Of a stretch of 64,000 nucleotides of DNA, positions 26,346 through 32,993 are shown one piece after another. The notes below the pieces were generated by a model, which worked only from the letters and a program-made list of their open reading frames with translations, searched no databases and was not told the DNA's origin. Location of the stretch: assembly GCA_913061275.1 (NCBI GenBank), contig CAJXSR010000020.1, positions 1-64,000 of the forward strand, in the 5' to 3' direction. Within the stretch, counting starts at the first letter, position 1. Every line of letters begins with the position of its first letter. This DNA is from an uncultured Paracoccaceae bacterium (GTDB lineage Bacteria; Pseudomonadota; Alphaproteobacteria; Rhodobacterales; Rhodobacteraceae). Made by a program: the position numbers and the translations under genes.

Positions 26346-27073
26346 AGTGTCTCTCCGTTTACCAACAAGGCAGTTAATGGTTTAACAATGGTTGTAGTAC
26401 CTGTCCTGATTAACATTCCAAAAGCTTCGTCAATTCCTAAGAATGTTCCTTGGATAGTTTGACCCTTATGGGTTGTTGTTATGTCGTCGCCAACACCGTG
26501 GGCTTTGGTACGCCATTCCGCGTGTAAAGGTGCTACCCCATCGTCTGCCCACCTATTTATCCAAACCAGACTATGACGAGACCAGCTTTCTAATAATTCA
26601 ACTGGGTCTACTTCAATACAGCCTTCTTGCATTAAGGTTGTTTGATCTGGTGTGTCACCCCCGCCATAATCGTTAAGCGGTACTAAGGGTATTGTTATCC
26701 CCACAACCAACCAATCGGGCATATCTTCGGGGTTGCTATGGGATGCTGCCATTTTTAGCGCACCGCATGTGGCACCATTTACCAAAATACCCCCATGCCA
26801 ATCCAAATGCACAGGAACTTCGGGTGGGGCTAATGCCCCAAGTGCATTTGAATAGCCAATGCCACAAGCGGCCATCATTGCAGCGGCTTTTTCCAAAGTA
26901 ACCTCTGGTGCAAAGACAAATGCAGCACGCAAATACTCTACCGAAATATTATATACAATGGTTCCACCATCACAGCCAAGGGTCGCCAAAGAGATGGCTT
27001 TTTCAAAGGGGTCAATTTGCCCTGTAACAGCTTCACCTGTTAGCAGTGGCGGGAAAATGGGTTCAGGTGTCAT
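26342..27073 (-). CDS. Biotin/lipoate-protein ligase-like protein
   Basis: A 243-residue protein with the BPL/LPL fold pattern: HLDWHGGILVNGATCGALKMA corresponds to the catalytic-loop region, PDWLVVGITIPLVP to the central strand, and a C-terminal SH3-like part (IQGTFLGIDEAFGMLIRTG) resembles the BirA C-domain. The usual KWPND lysine motif of active ligases is not seen, so the substrate may differ or activity may be lost. It is coupled by 4-bp overlaps to Mrp upstream and the DUF6505-like gene downstream. Rhodobacterales annotation commonly calls this family biotin/lipoate protein ligase family. Its link to formate dehydrogenase is contextual. Confidence 0.72.
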   Translation of the reverse strand: MTPEPIFPPLLTGEAVTGQIDPFEKAISLATLGCDGGTIVYNISVEYLRAAFVFAPEVTLEKAAAMMAACGIGYSNALGALAPPEVPVHLDWHGGILVNGATCGALKMAASHSNPEDMPDWLVVGITIPLVPLNDYGGGDTPDQTTLMQEGCIEVDPVELLESWSRHSLVWINRWADDGVAPLHAEWRTKAHGVGDDITTTHKGQTIQGTFLGIDEAFGMLIRTGTTTIVKPLTALLVNGETL

Positions 27074-28137
27074 GCGTGTCCGTCGTCTATCATTTTACGT
27101 GCAATGGTTCTAAAAGCCTTCGCTTGTGACGAATTTGGCTTAGACACCACAATAGGGGCGCCACCATCGCTGGCAAGCCGTATGTCTATATGTAGGGGAA
27201 TTTCACCTAAGAGCGGAGTATTCAGTTTTTTGGCTTCGGTTGCTACACCGCCATGTCCGAAAACATGTTCTTCATGCCCGCATTGTGAACATATATGCGT
27301 AGACATGTTTTCAATCATACCCAAAATAGGTGTGCCTAATTTATCAAACATATCCAATGCCTTACGCGCGTCGATTAGGGCTACATCTTGCGGCGTGGAA
27401 ACAATCAAAGCCCCTGTTACTTCTGCTTTTTGTGCCAAAGTCATTTGCACATCACCCGTTCCAGGTGGCAGATCAACGATCAGTACATCCAATGCGCCCC
27501 ATTGAACTTGGGTCATCATTTGCTGCAATGCCCCCATTAACATCGGGCCGCGCCAAACAACGGCTTCGTCTTCGCGGGTCATAAGGCCGATCGACATCAA
27601 TGTTACACCGTGATTACGCAAGGGTAGAATTGTGGTGCCATCGGGCGATGATGGCCTGCCTGAAATTCCTAACATACGCGGTTGTGAAGGCCCGTAAACA
27701 TCGGCATCCAATAAACCTACTTTGCGCCCTTCTGCAGCTAATGCAGCGGCAAGGTTTGCAGATACAGTCGATTTTCCAACGCCCCCTTTACCAGATGCCA
27801 CTGCAATAATGCGGTCTATCCCGGGTATCTTTTGCGGGCCTGCTGGTTCTGATTTTTTACCGCCCCCTAGATCAGGTGGTGCAGGGGCTGCACTATGTGC
27901 AGTCATCACGATACTTATCTCACCCGTGCCATCAAGTGCTTCAAGGTCAGCTTTTGCTTGTGCCTGCACCGCTTCCATCATTTTTGAACGTGCAGGATCA
28001 ATCTCAAGTACAAACCTGACGGCATCGCCGTTTAAGGTAAGGGCACGAACCAAACCCGCTGTTACAATATCTTTATTGCTGACAGGGTCGATGATGTTGC
28101 CCAGAACATCCAAAATCGCTTCACGGGTAATGGCCAT
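27070..28137 (-). CDS. Mrp/ApbC-type P-loop ATPase, Fe-S cluster carrier
   Basis: 355 residues: an N-terminal DUF59/MIP18-like domain (1-85), a deviant Walker A ASGKGGVGKSTVSANLAAAL at about 110-130, a switch region DADVYGPSQPRMLG, DLPPGTGD, and a C-terminal CSQC pair for a bridging Fe-S cluster. Mrp proteins bind and deliver [4Fe-4S] clusters. Its place in an operon with a multi-ferredoxin protein and beside fdhAB suggests cluster delivery to formate dehydrogenase, though it could be the genome's general Mrp. It starts 1 bp after DUF6494. Confidence 0.92.
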   Translation of the reverse strand: MAITREAILDVLGNIIDPVSNKDIVTAGLVRALTLNGDAVRFVLEIDPARSKMMEAVQAQAKADLEALDGTGEISIVMTAHSAAPAPPDLGGGKKSEPAGPQKIPGIDRIIAVASGKGGVGKSTVSANLAAALAAEGRKVGLLDADVYGPSQPRMLGISGRPSSPDGTTILPLRNHGVTLMSIGLMTREDEAVVWRGPMLMGALQQMMTQVQWGALDVLIVDLPPGTGDVQMTLAQKAEVTGALIVSTPQDVALIDARKALDMFDKLGTPILGMIENMSTHICSQCGHEEHVFGHGGVATEAKKLNTPLLGEIPLHIDIRLASDGGAPIVVSKPNSSQAKAFRTIARKMIDDGHA

Positions 28138-28138
28138 A

Positions 28139-28342
28139 TCAGTTTTTTCCTGCGATTGTGCCGTTGACCACGTGTTCTATATCAAGCCCGTCTATGGTTA
28201 GCACAACTTTTGCTGAAAATGATTTACCAGATGTTGCACCTGTTCCGGCTTCATGCATGGCGTCTTCAATCGCTTGTTGTGATGTAACACCCACCTGTTT
28301 TAAAAATTTGCGCATGGTCATGTTGAATTCTTCGTTGCTCAT
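28139..28342 (-). CDS. DUF6494 family small protein
   Basis: A 67-residue protein starting MSNEEFNMTMRKFLK after an AAAGGA ribosome site. A longer in-frame reading from 28423 overlaps the gene upstream and has unrelated composition, so the short start is chosen. The conserved-looking parts are VGVTSQQAIEDAMHEA and the C-terminal VVLTIDGLDIEHVVNGTI. I recall it as DUF6494, found with formate dehydrogenase and sulfite-type enzyme clusters. It is cytoplasmic and of unknown function. Confidence 0.72.
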   Translation of the reverse strand: MSNEEFNMTMRKFLKQVGVTSQQAIEDAMHEAGTGATSGKSFSAKVVLTIDGLDIEHVVNGTIAGKN

Positions 28343-28367
28343 CGTGTTGTCCTTTGAGTATTGATAT

Positions 28368-30326
28368 TTAATGATCTTTGCGGATTTTAAGATAATCCTC
28401 GGTTGTTCTGGTTTTTTTACCATCGCCGCCTTGGAACGGGTTATCTGTGTTACGGAATTGAATATCGATCCTGCATTTATCGCACATTTTGATAAGCTTA
28501 CCTGAGTCAGATGCGGTAAACATTGAATGCTTGCCTTCTAGTTGGGCCACAATACGTTCGATTGTTGATTTTACACCAAACAAGCTACCGCATTCGATAC
28601 AGGCAAAAGGCTCTTCTTCGTGAACAACTTTCTGTTCAAACGCACTGGTAGATAAATCCATCTGTGGACGTAATGTAATGGCATTCTCAGGGCAGACAGT
28701 TTCGCATATACCGCATTGTAAACAAGCGGTTTCTTGGAAACGTAACTGGGGTAAATCCGGATTATCACCTAGTGCACCTGATGGGCATAATGAGGCACAT
28801 GACAGGCATAAAGTACACGCATCAGTATCTACGACAACAGCCCCATAGGGCGCACCTATCGGCAGCTCTATCGGGCCATCGTGATCGGGTTGCAATGCAT
28901 TTGCACTTAAACGCGCTACATCACGGCGCCCGCCTATTGGCAGGATAGGTTCGGCTACTGTTTCGAAGCTTTCGGTCTGATATAAAATATCGCAAAACGC
29001 GTCAGGGTCATTAACTTCCATTAACGATACTTGGGGGCCACCCGCCAAAGCATTAGCTATTTCCATCTCGGATAAAACAACCGCAGTTTCTGTTTTAGGT
29101 GCGGCAAGAATATGGATATTACAAAACCCGCTACCTAAAGCTGCAAGCATTTCAGCATGGCCAAACCCTGCGAGCGTATCAACCTCTATGGGGATTACAT
29201 TTGCAGGTAACCCACGACCAAAACGGGCCGCAAGCGAGATCATTTCGCCACCAAACTCGGCATCATGTACCAATAGCTGTGCGGATGTGCCGCCTGCATC
29301 TATGTAGGTTGCCGCAAGGTTTTGAATGCGGCGGTATAGGAATGAAACAGGGGGTGCATCATATGAAATTGCCCCAGACGGGCAAAGTGCAGAACATGCA
29401 CCACACCCTGCACACGCCATGGCATCTATCAAAACGTTGTCGCCGTCTGGTGTAATGGCGCTTGTCGGGCAAATATCCAAGCATTTGCTGCACCCAGTTT
29501 GTTGAGCACGCGAATGTGCGCATATGTTTGCGTCATAGCTCAAGTAAAGCGGTTTTTCGAAAATACCGACCATATGTGACGCATCAAATACACATGACGC
29601 AACCGCCAAAGGGTCACCTGGATCGGCCCGAAGATAGCCATCGCGCTTTTCAGGTGCGGGGAATAATGGGGTGTTTCCTGTCAGGTCTAAAATGATGTCA
29701 CATTGCGAAACGGCACCGTTTTGTGGCTCGCTAAATGTCATTGTACCGCGACCTGCAGGGTTAAGTTCTTGGTATTCATCGATGCGAATTGTGAATTTAC
29801 CCAGCGTCCCAGATGTTGATTTCAGCGTTCCTGCCACTGTGTCAAACCTGCGGTCTAAAGCGACGTCATCTGTTGATGAAAGCAATACTGTTACGCTTAA
29901 AGTTTCGCATAATTGGGTTGCGGCACGCAGGGCAATTTCAGGGGATCCAAGTATCAAACACATGCCTTCAGAGGTTACATCAACAGTTTTTTCGCCAGGA
30001 TTTTCCAACAACGCATCACTGACCAAAGCAGCCATTTTAGGGCCAGATTCTGCGGCTTGATCCGACCATCCAGCGCGATCTCTTATATCGATGAATTCTG
30101 GGGTATCTATCTCCATTTCATCAGCAAGTTCTTCGAAGACTGCGCGCTCTTGCAAACAGGCAATAACGGTATTTTCGCCTTCCATTATTTTCGCGGCATC
30201 TGCTATTTGCGTGGTGCAAAGGCCTGTATGCACACGTGAACAGTTTATACCACGCACCCCATCAAACGACGAAGCATTTATGGGTTGTGATTTAGAACAA
30301 TCACATAAAATCAATGTCTTAGTCAT
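28368..30326 (-). CDS. Multi-cluster 4Fe-4S ferredoxin protein of the formate dehydrogenase locus
   Basis: 652 residues with at least four ferredoxin motifs: HSRAQQTGCSKCLDICP, CAGCGACSALCP, CTLCLSCASLCP and CLQCGICETVCP, plus isolated CIECGS and CDKC pairs near the C-terminus. The N-terminal 250 residues begin with a cysteine pair (LILCDCSKSQ) and resemble the fused subunit families seen next to FdhABC in alphaproteobacteria. There is no signal peptide, so it is cytoplasmic. It heads the leftward operon and diverges from the DUF3305 operon. It probably carries electrons or clusters for formate dehydrogenase biogenesis; the exact role is unknown. Confidence 0.82.
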   Translation of the reverse strand: MTKTLILCDCSKSQPINASSFDGVRGINCSRVHTGLCTTQIADAAKIMEGENTVIACLQERAVFEELADEMEIDTPEFIDIRDRAGWSDQAAESGPKMAALVSDALLENPGEKTVDVTSEGMCLILGSPEIALRAATQLCETLSVTVLLSSTDDVALDRRFDTVAGTLKSTSGTLGKFTIRIDEYQELNPAGRGTMTFSEPQNGAVSQCDIILDLTGNTPLFPAPEKRDGYLRADPGDPLAVASCVFDASHMVGIFEKPLYLSYDANICAHSRAQQTGCSKCLDICPTSAITPDGDNVLIDAMACAGCGACSALCPSGAISYDAPPVSFLYRRIQNLAATYIDAGGTSAQLLVHDAEFGGEMISLAARFGRGLPANVIPIEVDTLAGFGHAEMLAALGSGFCNIHILAAPKTETAVVLSEMEIANALAGGPQVSLMEVNDPDAFCDILYQTESFETVAEPILPIGGRRDVARLSANALQPDHDGPIELPIGAPYGAVVVDTDACTLCLSCASLCPSGALGDNPDLPQLRFQETACLQCGICETVCPENAITLRPQMDLSTSAFEQKVVHEEEPFACIECGSLFGVKSTIERIVAQLEGKHSMFTASDSGKLIKMCDKCRIDIQFRNTDNPFQGGDGKKTRTTEDYLKIRKDH

Positions 30327-30344
30327 ATATACTTTCCTGAATTA

Positions 30345-30385
30345 TTCCTTTGGAAGTGCGGGAATTATAGTTATTTCCATTGGAA
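30345..30385. promoter_or_regulatory. Two TTCC-N3-GGAA sites exactly 30 bp apart
   Basis: TTCC-TTT-GGAA (30345-30355) and TTCC-ATT-GGAA (30375-30385, within the 15-bp palindrome ATTTCCATTGGAAAT) are centred 30 bp apart, three helical turns, just before the leftward multi-ferredoxin gene (start 30326). They look like a pair of operator half-turn dyads for one regulator, possibly the NtrC-like protein at 22424. The binding protein is not known. Confidence 0.45.
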
Positions 30386-30736
30386 ATTTGCTTAGCATAG
30401 TCACGAAAAAACAAAGAGGTAAAGACATAAAAAACAAAACCTGTCATCTAATTTTACTGCGGCAGGTTGGTGGTATGAGTGATGTTATAGAAGGGAAAAT
30501 ATCAGTGATTTTACCGTGATTTATTTCTGATAAATTCGATTCTTGGAATGTGTTTGCTAGAGCTTTTAAAATCCATTTTTTAGAATTTTGAATAGTGGAC
30601 ATTTTGACCGTCGCACTTGGAATTTACACTGCAAAAATAGACATAATGTCCCATGACCATGGTTAATGTCGATTGTTGCTAGTTTTGGCAAATCATTGCT
30701 TGGAATAAACCCAATTTGCACCCTAACCTTGGATAT

Positions 30737-30760
30737 CAGCACGATCATATGATCCTGCTG
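30737..30760. promoter_or_regulatory. 24-bp near-perfect palindrome before the DUF3305-fdh operon
   Basis: CAGCA-c-GATCATATGATC-c-TGCTG: the arms match at 11 of 12 positions, with a perfect 12-bp core. It ends 24 bp before the first start codon, so it could be an operator overlapping the promoter. With no loop, it is a poor RNA hairpin and a better protein site. It does not resemble the ModE consensus. Confidence 0.5.
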
Positions 30761-30783
30761 TGACTGTTTGGGAGGACAGTTGA

Positions 30784-31347
30784 ATGAACTCAAGGTCAAT
30801 TTCAATGCCTATCGGTATCGTCGTTCGCAGAACGCCGGGTGTTACCAAGTGGGCAAAATGGAATTGGAAAGCCGTGGCAGTTTTGCCGGGCGCTGGCCCT
30901 GCGGATTGGGAAGAGATGCGTCGTGAAGGCGATGCAGTTGAATACCACGCAGGCACCCTACCGCTAGAGCTATATCGAACCGACACAGAGGCATATCTTG
31001 CAGGGCTAACTTGTGAGGTGCCGTCGTTGTTTGTTGTGATGCGCAACGCGGGAAGTTTTGATGATCTGAAAGATATTGATCTGCTTTTGATTACGGCCTC
31101 ACCTTATGACGCGCAAGATTACTGTGACAGCGGTGAAGAAGCGGTTGAAGTAATCCCGATGCCAAGAGCGATAATGGCATGGGTATCAGAATTCATTCAC
31201 ACACACCACGAAGATGAAGTGTTCATCAAGCGTGTGCGTGACAAAAAATTCAACGATACGGTCGAAGATGGGATTGGCGATCAGCGTATTAAGCAAACCA
31301 CTGATGTTTATCGCGCACCCGCCCGCAAAACGGAGTTCATTCAATGA
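30784..31347 (+). CDS. DUF3305 domain protein
   Basis: A 187-residue cytoplasmic protein; the conserved opening MPIGIVVRRTPGVTKWAKWNWKA and the phrases EYHAGTLPLELYRTDTEAYLAGL and MPRAIMAWVSEFI are typical of DUF3305. The family occurs together with DUF3306, a TorD-like chaperone and FdhABC. The ribosome site is GGGAGG. The stop overlaps the DUF3306 start (ATGA). Function is unknown; a role in assembling the molybdo/tungsto enzyme is inferred. Confidence 0.85.
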   Translation: MNSRSISMPIGIVVRRTPGVTKWAKWNWKAVAVLPGAGPADWEEMRREGDAVEYHAGTLPLELYRTDTEAYLAGLTCEVPSLFVVMRNAGSFDDLKDIDLLLITASPYDAQDYCDSGEEAVEVIPMPRAIMAWVSEFIHTHHEDEVFIKRVRDKKFNDTVEDGIGDQRIKQTTDVYRAPARKTEFIQ

Positions 31348-31985
31348 AGGAACGCCGTGATTTCTGGAGTCGCCGCAAACAGGCAGTAGAGGCTGAAGCC
31401 GAAACTGAAGCTAGCGAATTAATTGCTGCTGAAGAAAAACAAGACCTTGAAGCTTTAGAGCAACAAACCGATGAGGAAATACTAGAAGAACTAGGTTTGC
31501 CAGATCCCGAAACGTTAGAAGCCGGGGATGACTTTACTGGCTTTATGGCAAAAACCGTACCTAACCGGCTGCGCAATCGTGCATTACGCAAATTATGGCT
31601 AAGTGACCCGCTGTTGGCAAACTTGGATGCCTTGGTTGATTACGGCGAAGATTTCACAATTAACCCGCTCGATACCGAGGTTATTCAAACCACCTATCAG
31701 GTGGGTAAAGGGTTGTTGGCACATGTCAAAGAAATGGAGCGCCAAGAAGAAGCGGCTAAACAGCCAAAATTATCTGATGACGATGTGCAAGAAGAAGAAA
31801 TAAAAGTCGCTGAAGAAGTAGAGGAAGCAGAGCTTTCTTTTGTGGAGGCGGAGCCAGAGCATGATCTGGAAGAACAAGATACGCAAACAGTTTTCCTAAA
31901 CGATGAGGCCGATGAGGGCCCCGACATGGACACTGTAATAACAACAAAGAAAAGAATGCGCTTCGTCTTTGAAGCGCAAGCATAA
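31344..31985 (+). CDS. DUF3306 domain protein
   Basis: 213 residues. The N-terminal MKERRDFWSRRKQAVEAE and the central segment NRLRNRALRKLWLSDPLLANLDALVDYGEDF are the DUF3306 core; the C-terminal third is acidic and repetitive (strings of E and D), probably disordered, ending in TKKRMRFVFEA. It has no signal peptide. It is coupled to DUF3305 by a 4-bp overlap. It is a cytoplasmic partner protein of formate dehydrogenase loci, function unknown. Confidence 0.85.
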   Translation: MKERRDFWSRRKQAVEAEAETEASELIAAEEKQDLEALEQQTDEEILEELGLPDPETLEAGDDFTGFMAKTVPNRLRNRALRKLWLSDPLLANLDALVDYGEDFTINPLDTEVIQTTYQVGKGLLAHVKEMERQEEAAKQPKLSDDDVQEEEIKVAEEVEEAELSFVEAEPEHDLEEQDTQTVFLNDEADEGPDMDTVITTKKRMRFVFEAQA

Positions 31986-32030
31986 CATAACAAAAGCCAA
32001 GACAAACCAGTCTTGCAAACGGAGGATAAA

Positions 32031-32639
32031 TTGCTGGCATCTCAAGTAAGCACGCAAGTTGCACAAGAAGATCAGCTTCGCGCGGATATGTATGATTATT
32101 TGGCGGCTTTCTTATCAGGGCCACCAACAGGTGATTTGATAAAGAAAACGATTAGCCTAAAAAGCGATGAAACTGAACTAGGTGTTGGCTTCAATGCTTT
32201 GGCGCGAATTGCAAAAACCCAGAACGAAAAATCAGCAACCAGCGAATTCAATGCGCTGTTTATTGGTGTGGGTCGTGGTGAATTGTTGCCTTATGCCAGT
32301 TTTTACCTAACGGGCTTTTTAAACGAAAAGCCCTTGGCGATTTTACGCAAAGATATGGCAAGCCAGCATATCACACGCGCACCAAACGTATTCGAACCTG
32401 AAGATAATATTGCCAGCCTTTTGGAAATGATGGCGGGGATGATTACAGGGCGCTTTGGCGAACCTGCCCGTCTTGAGGATCAAAAACAGTTCTTTAACCG
32501 ACATATAAGCCCTTGGGCAGGGCATTTCTTTTCGGATTTAGAAGGGGCTAAAAATTCTGTTTTATATGCACCCATCGGCGCTATTGGCCGTGTGTTCATT
32601 GAAATAGAACAGGAAGCCTTTCGAATGATGGCCAGTTGA
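32031..32639 (+). CDS. TorD/DmsD-family chaperone of formate dehydrogenase
   Basis: About 202 residues, helical, with the TorD-family pattern RADMYDYLAAFLSGPP and the core motif around LPYASFYLTGFLNEKPL, then EPEDNIASLLEMMAGMI. Such proteins bind the Tat signal and apo-form of a molybdoenzyme before export; here the client is presumably the Tat-dependent FdhA. The start is taken as TTG at 32031, because GGAGG lies 5 bases upstream; another TTG at 32013 has no ribosome site. Confidence 0.85.
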   Translation: MLASQVSTQVAQEDQLRADMYDYLAAFLSGPPTGDLIKKTISLKSDETELGVGFNALARIAKTQNEKSATSEFNALFIGVGRGELLPYASFYLTGFLNEKPLAILRKDMASQHITRAPNVFEPEDNIASLLEMMAGMITGRFGEPARLEDQKQFFNRHISPWAGHFFSDLEGAKNSVLYAPIGAIGRVFIEIEQEAFRMMAS

Positions 32640-32656
32640 TCTTGGCTGTTTTAACC

Positions 32657-32676
32657 GATCAGCGGGCCCGCTGGTC
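32657..32676. other. GC-rich palindrome before the Tat peptide gene
   Basis: GATCAGCGGGCCCGCTGGTC contains a perfect 14-bp palindrome (CAGCGGGCCCGCTG) extended by A-T and G-C pairs across one G-T wobble. It lies between the chaperone stop and the ribosome site of the next gene; it may form an mRNA hairpin adjusting expression of the structural genes. Confidence 0.4.
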
Positions 32677-32695
32677 ATAATAAAGGAGAAGTCGA

Positions 32696-32887
32696 ATGAC
32701 CAAAAAAAGTGTCACCGCCGATAATACCAGGCGTGATTTCCTTAAAATGGCATCAGTTGCTGCACCTGCGGCAGCAGTCGCCCTAACGGGTGAAGCTGCA
32801 CAAGCTACTGAACTTGACCAACATGCAGGCGAAGGCCTGCGCGATACTGCCCATACCAGGGCATACCTAGATAGTGCCCGTTTCTGA
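32696..32887 (+). CDS. Formate dehydrogenase region Tat-signal peptide protein
   Basis: A 63-residue protein that is mostly a twin-arginine signal (NTRRDFLKMASVAAPAAAVAL) followed by about 30 residues ending HTRAYLDSARF. It matches the small family of Tat-target proteins regularly encoded just before fdhA. The HTRAYLDSARF end is characteristic. It may ride the Tat system with FdhA or act in assembly; the function is not established. The ribosome site is AGGAG, 5 bases before ATG. Confidence 0.88.
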   Translation: MTKKSVTADNTRRDFLKMASVAAPAAAVALTGEAAQATELDQHAGEGLRDTAHTRAYLDSARF

Positions 32888-32993
32888 CGGACAAAATCAC
32901 TAAACACAGTGCGAGGTTGCGAGACGCCCAGACCACTGTGAAGACAAGACTAAAATGGCAATTCTGCCAAAAACAATAAAATGGAGTACTATA

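Larger units (their letters stand above)
30327..30783. other. 457-bp divergent control region of the formate dehydrogenase operons
   Basis: No gene. It holds the paired TTCC-N3-GGAA sites near the leftward gene, an imperfect inverted repeat AACCTG...CAGGTT (around 30438-30466) and the 24-bp palindrome near the rightward operon, listed separately. Confidence 0.45.

Noticed and set aside
28343-28423. Longer start for the DUF6494 gene
   Set aside because: The extra 27 residues have unrelated composition and overlap the gene upstream; AAAGGA sits before the ATG at 28342.
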